Shown: piece by piece, positions 25,341-33,573 of the stretch
How positions within the stretch are numbered: position 1 is the stretch's first letter
Layout: the number at the start of each line of letters is the position of its first letter
DNA from: Paenibacillus solanacearum
GTDB taxonomy: Bacteria; Bacillota; Bacilli; Paenibacillales; NBRC-103111
Assembly (NCBI RefSeq): GCF_910593845.1
Contig: NZ_CAJVAS010000022.1
Coordinates: 36,141-100,140 of the forward strand
Reading direction: 5' to 3'
Length of the DNA: 64,000 bases
The notes under the pieces: model-generated
What the model saw: only the letters and a program-made list of their open reading frames with translations
Database searches by the model: none
Told to the model about the DNA's origin: nothing
Made by a program: the position numbers and the translations under genes

Positions 25341-25922
25341 TTGGAGAGCGTTCAGGCAGCCAAGGAGATTTACCGGCATCCACAAGACAAGCTTCACGCA
25401 GACGTGCTATCTGCAGCGCAATTTTCCGAAATCTACGAGCTGTACTTCGATCGCGTGTACAAGTATATCTGTTACCGGATTCAAAATCAGCATGAGGCCG
25501 AAGATCTTTGCAGCCAGGTTTTTGAAAGAGTCATCCTGCATTACCACAAGTTCTCCGCGGAAAAAGCCAAATTCGATGTATGGTTATTCGCGATTGTCCG
25601 GAACGCTGTGACCGATTATTACCGTGCACGCCCCAAACGATTTCACTTTTCCCTCGATGCGATTGCGGAATTTATATTTCCCAAGCCGTCGCCCGAGGAA
25701 TTGGCAATTCAGGATGATACGAACCAGGCGCTGCTGCAAGCAGTGGCCAAGCTGCGCGACAAAGAACGCCATATCATCGCATTGAAATTCGGCGCCCGGC
25801 TGAAAAACGCGGAAATTGCCGAGCTTATGGGGATTAGCGAATCCCATCTCGGTGTCGTAGTTCACAGAAGTCTCAAAAAGCTGCAAAACCTATTGTTGAA
25901 AGCGAGGTTCATGGATGAATAA
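25341..25922 (+). CDS. ECF-type RNA polymerase sigma factor (193 aa)
   Basis: Region 2 spans about residues 25-95 (FSEIYELYFDRVYKYICYRI, EAEDLCSQVFERVI, VWLFAIVRNAVTDYYR) and region 4 about 130-185 (LRDKERHIIALKFGARLKNAEIAELMGISES). TTG start with AAGGAGGAG upstream. It overlaps the next gene, a membrane protein, by 8 nt, the common sigma/anti-sigma arrangement. Confidence 0.9.
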   Translation: MESVQAAKEIYRHPQDKLHADVLSAAQFSEIYELYFDRVYKYICYRIQNQHEAEDLCSQVFERVILHYHKFSAEKAKFDVWLFAIVRNAVTDYYRARPKRFHFSLDAIAEFIFPKPSPEELAIQDDTNQALLQAVAKLRDKERHIIALKFGARLKNAEIAELMGISESHLGVVVHRSLKKLQNLLLKARFMDE

Positions 25923-26781
25923 GAATCGCAGTCGGAAACCGCATGGAGACGTTGCAGAGCTGCTGGAAACGATGGAATTCGATAACAGCGCAGCCAAAGA
26001 GCGTATTTTCAACCGTTTGGTGCGCAGCATCGAGACAGGGAGCATTCAATCGACAAATTCGAAAAAGGACGGGGTTCAAATGATGACAAGAAAATGGAAA
26101 ACAGCTGCCGCCACCGCCGCGGCTATCGTACTCATTGGCGGCGTGTTCTCGACGACCTCCTACGCGCAAGGGATGATTCAATCGATTCTGGCGCGCTTTC
26201 ACGTAGGCAATATGGAGATCGTTCAAGTAGACAAAGAACGGCCAGTCCCCGCAAACGCGAACAATAGCGCTTCCGGCCAGGAAAGCGGCGCCGAATCCAG
26301 AGTGGCACTGTCGCCACAGCCGAAACGGTCGCTGCAGGAAGCACGCGTCGCTATCGGGCTCAATTTCCCTGCCCCTTCGTGGATGGCCGATTTCAAATAC
26401 GTTAACACCGTTCTTCAAGGAAAAACCATGGTGGAAGTGCAGTACGCACAAGGCGACAAAACCGTCAATTTCCTCATCTCGCAAGGCGGCAGCAACGGCA
26501 TTGAAACGACCGGCGAAGTGAAGACGGCCGTAATGAACGGCGTCACCGTTTATTTCGCTAACGGAATCGTGATCTGGGAAACTCAGGGCTTCACCGTCGA
26601 GATGTACGCAAGGGATGATTTCGATGCCGCCACGCTGGAGAAAATCGTCAAAGGCTTTGACGTTGGAACGCCGTTATCGCAAGCACAGATCGACCAGGCC
26701 AAATCGAATCGTGACAACCTGCTCCGAACGGAAAGAGCGACGCAAGCGGCTCCCGCCGCTGCTTCGGAGGAGCGTAAATAA
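25915..26781 (+). CDS. Membrane anti-sigma-like protein with extracytoplasmic DUF4367-like domain (288 aa)
   Basis: Cytoplasmic N-terminus of about 60 residues, one membrane segment (TAAATAAAIVLIGGVFSTT), then an extracytoplasmic domain (about 125-240) with the repeated pattern of DUF4367 proteins (EARVAIGLNFPAPSWM, VEVQYAQGDKTVNFLISQGG, GVTVYFANGIVIWETQG). It overlaps the sigma gene. It probably holds the sigma factor at the membrane and responds to an envelope or extracellular signal; this is inferred from arrangement. Confidence 0.75.
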   Translation: MNKNRSRKPHGDVAELLETMEFDNSAAKERIFNRLVRSIETGSIQSTNSKKDGVQMMTRKWKTAAATAAAIVLIGGVFSTTSYAQGMIQSILARFHVGNMEIVQVDKERPVPANANNSASGQESGAESRVALSPQPKRSLQEARVAIGLNFPAPSWMADFKYVNTVLQGKTMVEVQYAQGDKTVNFLISQGGSNGIETTGEVKTAVMNGVTVYFANGIVIWETQGFTVEMYARDDFDAATLEKIVKGFDVGTPLSQAQIDQAKSNRDNLLRTERATQAAPAAASEERK

Positions 26782-26813
26782 TACAAATTTTGACGAAACG
26801 GACGTTTATGGAA

Positions 26814-26849
26814 AAGATGCTCCTCAGCGATTGCAGCTAGGGGCATCTT
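26814..26849 (+). terminator. Terminator of the sigma/anti-sigma operon
   Basis: AAGATGC-TCCT ... AGG-GGCATCTT stem followed by TTG TTTG. The T-run is modest. Confidence 0.65.
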
Positions 26850-26948
26850 GTTTGTGATTTGCATATTTGCCCCGTGCCTAAATGCAAGTCAAACCATCCA
26901 TTCGTACGGCAATCGTGATAAAATACGAGTACAAATCGAACCTATAGG

Positions 26949-27635
26949 ATGGTTGCCGTGAACTCTGATCAAATCCATGCCGTCATTCGCCTGTTTCCAT
27001 GCTTCGCGGAGCTGTCCGCAACCGACTGGGCTTCGGCCGAAACGATGAAGCTTACCTCTTCGTCCCTCCATCCGATCGCCGAAGGCCATCGCTTGAATCA
27101 CGCGCCCTTTATCCTGTCGGGCTGCGTTCGCATCTTCAAACTGAACGCTTCCGGCAGAGAAGTGACCTTGTACCGCGTGCGCGGAGGCGAATGCTGCGTG
27201 CTCATGATGGCCAGCATTCTGGGAGAAACGGAATATGAAGCCTCCGTGCACATTGAATCGGAGGCCGAGGTGCTGCTTTTTCCAGTGGACGCTTTTCGGC
27301 GATGGATGCATTCCTATCAGCCGGTCAGCCGGTATATTTACAAGCAATTCACGAGCCGGTTTATTAGCGTGACCAGCCTGCTGGAGCAAATTGCGTTCGG
27401 TTCCATGCAGGAGCGCGTCGCCGCTTATCTCATTCAGCGTCATCAGGAGACGGCCTCTTCTTCTGCAGGGATCGAGATGACGCATGAGCAAATAGCGGTG
27501 GAACTCGGTACCGCTCGCGAAGTGGTGAGCCGGATGCTGAAGAATCTCGCCGGGGAAGGTGCGATTCGCCTGCAGAGGGGGAAAATTATCGTGACGGATT
27601 ACGCTAAACTGCTGTCCTTTACTTCGCTTTCGTGA
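26949..27635 (+). CDS. Crp/Fnr-family regulator with CC motif in the sensor domain (228 aa)
   Basis: Sensor domain with RVRGGECCVLMMASILG (near residue 82), the GE-C-C/S-VL pattern of one Crp/Fnr subgroup, and a C-terminal winged helix with recognition helix GTAREVVSRML (R-E-x-x-x-R). No C-terminal Fe-S cluster. ATG 26949 or GTG 26958 could be used. It precedes by 77 nt an AhpD-like CMD gene, which it may control; a redox signal through the cysteines is plausible but not shown. Confidence 0.85.
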   Translation: MVAVNSDQIHAVIRLFPCFAELSATDWASAETMKLTSSSLHPIAEGHRLNHAPFILSGCVRIFKLNASGREVTLYRVRGGECCVLMMASILGETEYEASVHIESEAEVLLFPVDAFRRWMHSYQPVSRYIYKQFTSRFISVTSLLEQIAFGSMQERVAAYLIQRHQETASSSAGIEMTHEQIAVELGTAREVVSRMLKNLAGEGAIRLQRGKIIVTDYAKLLSFTSLS

Positions 27636-27712
27636 CTTTATCACCGACTATTCTTTTCCGCGACGTTACAATGAGGATGTTACATCCTATAACGACGTGG
27701 GAGGAATTGACG

Positions 27713-28126
27713 ATGAGTCATTATTACAATCAAGCGGACCTGGAATGGATCCCCGAGCTGGTGAAGCTCGCCCCCCAAGCCTCGGCGTCCTTTTTCGCCT
27801 TTGAGAAGGAAGTCTACCATTCGGATGGAGCCCTGCCGTTGAAAACGAAAGAGCTTCTCGCCGTCGCCGCCGCACATTTGACCGGCTGCCCCTATTGCAT
27901 TGACGTTCACGTACAAAAGTACAGGAAGCTCGGGGGAACGCGGGAGGAAATCGTCGAAGCCGTCCTTGTCGCAGCCTCGACCCAGGCCGGGGCCGTCTTG
28001 AGTCATGCCACGCAAGCGTTAGCGGCTTTTCACCGCGCCGCATCCGCTGAGGGAAGTACAAGCGGGGATGAACATCGAAATCGAAACGGGGATGGCGACC
28101 GTAGCGGGCCTGCATGCTTTTGTTAA
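27713..28126 (+). CDS. Carboxymuconolactone decarboxylase/AhpD-family protein (137 aa)
   Basis: The CMD core includes LPLKTKELLAVAAAHLTGCPYCIDVHVQ with the CPYC...H redox motif of AhpD-type proteins, and KLGGTREEIVEAVLVAAS. Likely a peroxidase-type or thiol-redox protein. GGGAGG lies 8 nt upstream of ATG 27713. The last 20 residues (many Asp, Arg, Gly) are unlike the family, so the 3' end may be frameshifted. Confidence 0.8.
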   Translation: MSHYYNQADLEWIPELVKLAPQASASFFAFEKEVYHSDGALPLKTKELLAVAAAHLTGCPYCIDVHVQKYRKLGGTREEIVEAVLVAASTQAGAVLSHATQALAAFHRAASAEGSTSGDEHRNRNGDGDRSGPACFC

Positions 28127-28257
28127 TCGCGCCCATAGGCCATATATCACATGGCATGTCATGGATGTTCATAGCCCCGCTTCGCCTGAAGAAGCCGCCG
28201 CGTTCCCGCAGCGGCTTCCCAAGCTGGGACAGGCCAGCTCCGCCGAGCCCCTTCCTG

Positions 28258-29994
28258 CTAGTGCTGCTCCGCCGGCCATAATAGGTCGGCGACCAGTGCG
28301 GCCGTCCAGTGATAATCCCGGATGGAGTCGTACTTGGCTCGAATGTTATAAGGTTGCTTTCTCGGCCCTTTGCGATCGCAGGCGACAGGCGGGCGTTCGT
28401 CCTTCGAATCGTAATACTCGAAGGTCACCCCATAGGCTTCGTAATACCGGTTGACGAGCTCGATGGTTCGCTCCTGAAGCCATCTCGCCTCTTCCGGGCG
28501 GTTGTGCGCACGCAAGCCGAGAATGACAAGATAGTTCATATTGATCCATACCGGGCCTCTCCACATATCGGTAGACCAGCTGGGCTCTGAGACAGCGATG
28601 CTCGGCAGCGGATAGCGGGTCATGAAATGACGCTCATCCTTCATCATTCGGATCAAGCCATCCACCTGTTCCTCGGACAGCCCGTCGAGCAGAAGCGGGA
28701 GAAAGCCGCTGACCGACTTGACCTTGGAGAACCGGCCGTCCATACGCACGTCATAAAAAAATTCATCCTCCGCATCCCACATCGTTTGCACAATGAGCTC
28801 CGTTGTCCGCTTGGCAAGCTGCTCCCAGTTTACTGCCCGCTCGTCATCACCCAGTTCCCGGCAGATCCGCGCGACATACCCCAGGTCACGGGCCATGAAC
28901 ACATTGAAATCGACCGCATCCTGCTTGTCGGCCTCATCGAAACGGGAGGAATTGTCCATGCCCGATTCACCGGATCGGCACAGCACGTCGCCTTTAATAT
29001 CCCATTCCAGCAGCTCGTTCCCGTTCGTATCCCGATGACGCCGGTTCCACAGAAGATAAGCTTCCAGACGGGGCAGCGTCTCCGCCAGCCACGCCCGGTC
29101 GCCATGATGCCGGTAGTTTTCCCACACGCCCCAAGCCATGATAGGGGGCTGCGTAATCCCCGAGGCTTTGCCGGTTACCGACACTTGATGAGGCAGCATA
29201 CCGTCTTCAGTCTGCGCCTCGAGCATCGTCATCAGGCAGTCTGCGGAAATTTGCGGAGACAGCCGGTTCATCGCAATCGAATGAAATACCGTATCCCAGA
29301 GCCACATATGCTTGTGAGGAACGCGGTCGGGCGTGGACCAGTAGCGTTTCCTTTCCGCCTCGGGCGCAAGCGTGTTGACCTTCATCACGCTGACGCATTT
29401 GCGGAGCAGACGAGATTCCCGCTCGGAAGCCAGCACCGGTATGCTGCGGTAGATGCCGAGCCGCTCCTCGATCACGGCTTCCGCCTGCAGCGACAGCCCC
29501 TGCTCCGCCTTGCCCAACGCTTCCTCCGGTGTGACCCCGTAGGCCAGCGCGAAGCGAGGCCCCCGGGTGACCAGAACGATCGCATCGTTGGCTACGGGAT
29601 CGACAGTGATGCTGCAGCGGCCGGTTTGCTCCGTAAGCAAGCCTTGCCTAGGCTGCTCGAAGGACAGAAGACATGCTTCGGCATGGGGAGTCTCGCCAAT
29701 CAGCGTATGCCATGCCGCATAGGCCAGCTTCGTGCCCGGTCCTTCGCCGGGGGCCTCCAGAACGCAGGCATCCCCCGTTACGAACCGTACCTTGTGCTCC
29801 TGCGCCGGAATGTACAGCCACCTTCGCTGCGGCGTGTGAAAGAGGAGCGAGAGCCTCGGCTCTCCCCAGGTTGCGACAAATTCCGATCGGGCGTTCGTTT
29901 CTCCATCCCATCCGGAGAAGGCGAACAACCCTCCTTCCCCGAGAATATGGGGCAGCAGCTCGCTGTTCACGGTTAATGATTGGACAGGTTTCAT
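28258..29994 (-). CDS. MGH1-type (GH63-like) glycoside hydrolase (578 aa)
   Basis: (alpha/alpha)6-barrel domain from about residue 200 on: HKHMWLWDTVFHSIAMN, GESGMDNSSRFD (with acid Asp), WSTDMWRGPVWINMNYLV, and TFEYYDSKDE near the end, the pattern of GH63/mannosylglycerate- or glucosylglycerate-hydrolase-like enzymes. N-terminal beta-rich domain. No signal peptide, so cytoplasmic. The substrate cannot be deduced, but alpha-glucosides or compatible-solute glycosides are likely. Confidence 0.8.
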   Translation of the reverse strand: MKPVQSLTVNSELLPHILGEGGLFAFSGWDGETNARSEFVATWGEPRLSLLFHTPQRRWLYIPAQEHKVRFVTGDACVLEAPGEGPGTKLAYAAWHTLIGETPHAEACLLSFEQPRQGLLTEQTGRCSITVDPVANDAIVLVTRGPRFALAYGVTPEEALGKAEQGLSLQAEAVIEERLGIYRSIPVLASERESRLLRKCVSVMKVNTLAPEAERKRYWSTPDRVPHKHMWLWDTVFHSIAMNRLSPQISADCLMTMLEAQTEDGMLPHQVSVTGKASGITQPPIMAWGVWENYRHHGDRAWLAETLPRLEAYLLWNRRHRDTNGNELLEWDIKGDVLCRSGESGMDNSSRFDEADKQDAVDFNVFMARDLGYVARICRELGDDERAVNWEQLAKRTTELIVQTMWDAEDEFFYDVRMDGRFSKVKSVSGFLPLLLDGLSEEQVDGLIRMMKDERHFMTRYPLPSIAVSEPSWSTDMWRGPVWINMNYLVILGLRAHNRPEEARWLQERTIELVNRYYEAYGVTFEYYDSKDERPPVACDRKGPRKQPYNIRAKYDSIRDYHWTAALVADLLWPAEQH

Positions 29995-30155
29995 TCGCTC
30001 GGTTCCTCCCGCGGTTCGGCCCAGTAAAGCAGGATACTGCGCTGCATGGATGCGTGCGCCCAGCGTCCTGCGATGATGCCGATTTCTATTTTTTTAGATG
30101 AGACAATAGGAAGACATCCGCTTCATGCCGATACTCGGCGTCTTGGTACACCTGT

Positions 30156-32528
30156 TTATTCGACGAAGGTCGTTACGCTATTCGCAGGCAATGTATGCTC
30201 GAAGCTGCCGGAGCCGTTAGCGGAATGACCAATCATCTGAATATTCTCCGTGTCGCTCGTCCGATAAATCGATACATTCGTACTGTTCAAGCCGCTGATC
30301 GTCACCGTCACCGGCTGTGTCGAATGATTGGCTGCAACGAGCACCGCTTTGTTCGTTGCCGTATGGATCGCCGCCGTGACGGTAATATCGCTATTCCCGC
30401 TTGTAACTTTTACATTGCGGTCTCCCGGACGAATGAAACGGCTGAATTGGCCCATCGTATACAGTCTTTTGTTGATGGTGTAGCTGCCGTCCTCCTTCAG
30501 ATCGACGAGCGATTGGCGCGATACGGCGGAAGACACGGAGGCCGGCTTGTTCACGAACCACCAGTACAGATAAGAGCTGTAGCCCTGCTCCATCGCTGCG
30601 GCAATTTGACCTGCGACTTCAAGACCTCCGCCCATACCGGCATCGTTCGGGTCCGGCATGCTGTATTCCATCATAAATAACGGTTTGTTGTATTGGCGCA
30701 AATCATACGCATACGCATCGAATTTGTCCCAGGCATAAAAGTGGGCACCGATAAAATCAAGCTTTTGCACGGCAACGGGGTCCATCTCGCTTAATAGCTT
30801 GCTCGTCGAGCCCATATGGCCGCCTTCGGGCGCGCCGAATTTCACTTCGGTCCCTTCTGATTTGAACACATCGTATACGGCATCGATCAACTGACCCAGC
30901 TCCCGGCCATTATAGTAAGACGATGCGTATTCCACGACGGCTTCCGGTTCGTTCTGCAAACTGATCCAACGGATGTTGTACCCATAATCTTCCTTGTAGG
31001 TTTTGGCCCACCCGACCAAATATTTGGCGAAATCCTCATAGTGCTCCGGCACGAGATGGCCGCCCCGCACGACAGACCGGTTATCCTTCATCCAGGCCGG
31101 AGGGCTCCATACGGATGCGGCGAACTGCATACCGGGATTGCGCCGGATTGCCTGATCGGCAAACCATCGCTGGTGCGTATCGGTAGCCGTGTCCCATACG
31201 CCCTTCTCCGGTTCCATTGTAGCCTGCATTGCGTTTCTCGGCTCCGGGTCGTCTTTGGTGAACGGGTTGATTTCCAGCCGGATGACGGAAAGACCCACCC
31301 CATCGTCTTCCATACCGAAGAATACATCCAGCAGCCTTTGCTGCGTCGCGGTTTCGAGCTTCATGAAGTCGTGAACCGGATCGTTGGCAGACGCGCCAAA
31401 CCCCCATATTTCCTGTTGAACCGTGTTTTTGTCCACTTGAATGACATTGACCTTCTTGCTTGCGATCGAAACGGTCTGATTCTCTGCATTCCATGACACG
31501 GATGCTTCCAGCGCATCGGCGACATACGATGCCGGAACCATCAGCATCTTGTCCTTGACGTAAGCCGGAGCAGCCAGCTGAACGTCCTGACCGTTGATTC
31601 GGGCTGAATCTTGTCCTGCGGTGACGACGCTCGTTCTGCCGTTCTTCGCAGCCGTTGCGGTCTGCGTGGACGCATCCCACGCGACGTCGGCTCTGAGCGT
31701 CGCGAACGTTCGGGGCAGCGGGACGAAGGGGACCCCATTTTTCGCTTCCGGCTTGCCGCTGAGATACACGATCGTCTTGCCGTCGACAATGGTCTGAACC
31801 GCTTTGGGAGCGATTTTCGAAGGGGGAATCTGTGTCGTCGTCCCGGTTTTTACGACCTTCACCTCATCGATGTAAAGCTTCTGCACCACATCCATGTGAC
31901 CGTTGACGGGCATCTGCTCGAAGGCAATGCCATAAACGGGATCATACCCGACGGTAAAAGGAAGCGACACGTTTACCCAGTCTTGATCCGTCACCAGCAC
32001 CTTGTAACGGTTTCTGTCGTTATAATAGGTTGTGGTCGACAAGGCGGTATCCGTGTCGATGACGGAAAGATAAAAGTATCCCGACTTCACGACGCTTGCG
32101 CTGTCGACTTTGGCGTACAGGGACAAATCGTATTGCGTACCCGGTGTAAGATCGAGCCCCCGGAACGCCTCGTTGATTTTGATCCGATTGTAATGCTGGA
32201 TCCGGTCGGTAACGTGAAGGCTTTGACCGCCTTTGTCCCCATAGACGACCGTACGGTCCAGCGATAATCCCCAGGTGGGCTGGGCGCCGCCGACCGTGAT
32301 GTTCGCGCGGGCCATGTCGGGAACGTCATCGAATGTGATGTGTTTGGATTCGGCAGGCAGCGGTTTCGCGATAAGCTCGGCTTGTTGTAAAGCCGGCTTG
32401 GACGGTTCATTATGCGAGTTCGCCTGGGCTCCTGGTTCCGTTTCGCAGCCCAACAGCTGCACTACGAGGCTCAGCAAGAGGCACAGGCGCAGCCAGCCCG
32501 CGCGGGACCTGCTCCGGGGTTCAAGCAT
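30156..32528 (-). CDS. Secreted GH30 glycosidase lipoprotein with carbohydrate-binding-like and copper-amine-oxidase-like domains (790 aa)
   Basis: Lipoprotein signal (LCLLLSLVVQLLGC). Residues about 60-230 are a beta-sandwich carbohydrate-binding-like region; about 240-350 a copper-amine-oxidase N-like repeat (GVPFVPLPRTFATL, VPASYVADALEASVSW), usually a cell-surface attachment part. From about 365 the GH30 catalytic domain follows: EIWGFGASAND, WISLQNEPE with the acid/base Glu, and FMMEYSMPD with the nucleophile Glu, and a C-terminal beta domain. Targets beta-1,6-glucans or xylan in this family. ATG 32528 has AGGTGATG upstream. Confidence 0.88.
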   Translation of the reverse strand: MLEPRSRSRAGWLRLCLLLSLVVQLLGCETEPGAQANSHNEPSKPALQQAELIAKPLPAESKHITFDDVPDMARANITVGGAQPTWGLSLDRTVVYGDKGGQSLHVTDRIQHYNRIKINEAFRGLDLTPGTQYDLSLYAKVDSASVVKSGYFYLSVIDTDTALSTTTYYNDRNRYKVLVTDQDWVNVSLPFTVGYDPVYGIAFEQMPVNGHMDVVQKLYIDEVKVVKTGTTTQIPPSKIAPKAVQTIVDGKTIVYLSGKPEAKNGVPFVPLPRTFATLRADVAWDASTQTATAAKNGRTSVVTAGQDSARINGQDVQLAAPAYVKDKMLMVPASYVADALEASVSWNAENQTVSIASKKVNVIQVDKNTVQQEIWGFGASANDPVHDFMKLETATQQRLLDVFFGMEDDGVGLSVIRLEINPFTKDDPEPRNAMQATMEPEKGVWDTATDTHQRWFADQAIRRNPGMQFAASVWSPPAWMKDNRSVVRGGHLVPEHYEDFAKYLVGWAKTYKEDYGYNIRWISLQNEPEAVVEYASSYYNGRELGQLIDAVYDVFKSEGTEVKFGAPEGGHMGSTSKLLSEMDPVAVQKLDFIGAHFYAWDKFDAYAYDLRQYNKPLFMMEYSMPDPNDAGMGGGLEVAGQIAAAMEQGYSSYLYWWFVNKPASVSSAVSRQSLVDLKEDGSYTINKRLYTMGQFSRFIRPGDRNVKVTSGNSDITVTAAIHTATNKAVLVAANHSTQPVTVTISGLNSTNVSIYRTSDTENIQMIGHSANGSGSFEHTLPANSVTTFVE

Positions 32529-32816
32529 GACATCACCTGCTTTCCGTAAGGGACATGCCGTCCATCGACGGCCATGAATTCCATGGGTTCCTGTCAATCC
32601 TTTGGCTGCGGTCTCCCTCCTTCGCCTGCTGGATTCGCTTTCTTTTACACTATAGCGGGTGACCGGTCTGCAGTTCTACGTAGATTTACGGGGAATAGTT
32701 ATACTTTTTTGCGGTTCTTTGTCATCAAGCAAGGGCAGTGCCACCTGGGGCATATGCGCCATCATATAGCCATAACCACCCCTCGAACGTTCCGTTGTGA
32801 CGCGTAAACGACAAAA

Positions 32817-32837
32817 AAACCGCGATTCACGCGGTTT
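32817..32837 (-). terminator. Terminator of the shikimate-kinase-like gene
   Basis: AAACCGCG-N5-CGCGGTTT with seven Ts downstream on the minus strand. The GH30 gene and its promoter lie beyond it. Confidence 0.85.
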
Positions 32838-32879
32838 CTGTTCCTGCTCTATTCCTTACAGCGACTCCCTCTTGCGGAA

Positions 32880-33386
32880 TTACCGCAAGCGGCTTTGCTG
32901 CACATGCTCTACCATTTCGCGAACGCATTGTTCGATATCCTTGCTTGAACAATCGATCGTTGTATCGCTATATTTCATGTACAAAGGAAGCCGTTCCTCG
33001 TACACATCCTGAAGAGAGTTTCCTTGCTTGAATACGATGCCCCTCGTGGTTATGTTGACTAATCTCTTCGCAATTTCTTCGTAAGGAACATGCAAATAAA
33101 AGATGTGGCCGTTTTGTCCGAGGGCATGCATCGCCTTTTCCGAATAGACCACGCTTCCTCCCGTTGCGATGACGCAGTTTGTCAGCTGCAGCTCAGACAC
33201 GGCTTTTTCTTCGATATCCATGAATGCGTCGGTCCCGTGCTCATCGATGATATGTTGCAGCAGCCTGCCTTCCCGTTGTTGCATAACCACATCGGTATCC
33301 ACGTAATTCATGCCTAATGCCTTGGCCAGCAGCACGCCCAAAGTGCTTTTCCCCGCTCCGGACATGCCGATCAGAACGATATTCAT
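32880..33386 (-). CDS. aroK: Shikimate-kinase-family P-loop kinase (168 aa)
   Basis: P-loop GMSGAGKST, DTD motif (YVDTDVVMQ), and IATGGSVV. Length and motifs agree with shikimate kinase; the substrate-binding R-x-x-D/E residues (AFMDIEEKAV for RxxE) are less typical, so a related small-molecule kinase is possible. GGGAGG lies 7 nt before the ATG. It stands alone, with no other aro gene in the window. Confidence 0.75.
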   Translation of the reverse strand: MNIVLIGMSGAGKSTLGVLLAKALGMNYVDTDVVMQQREGRLLQHIIDEHGTDAFMDIEEKAVSELQLTNCVIATGGSVVYSEKAMHALGQNGHIFYLHVPYEEIAKRLVNITTRGIVFKQGNSLQDVYEERLPLYMKYSDTTIDCSSKDIEQCVREMVEHVQQSRLR

Positions 33387-33573
33387 ACTGCTCCTCCCCT
33401 ATGGTAACGCGCCATGGTCCCATATTGTGCACCAGATGCTCCGTTAACTCCTCCCCCTATGCTACTTGAACTTGATCCCGGCGTCTATTGCACAATCGAT
33501 CGGATGCGAACCGGCTGTTGGGGAGAAAGCCTCCACCGGACGTACGGCCCAGCCCTACGTATTCGTTCCTTCT

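Noticed and set aside
28068..28454. 128-codon plus-strand frame overlapping the AhpD-like gene end and the hydrolase end
   Set aside because: No domain; most of it overlaps two better-supported genes. It could be the frameshifted tail of the AhpD-like gene, but that cannot be shown.
28627..29976. 449-codon plus-strand frame opposite the MGH1 hydrolase
   Set aside because: Antisense shadow of a well-supported gene; no ribosome site or domain.
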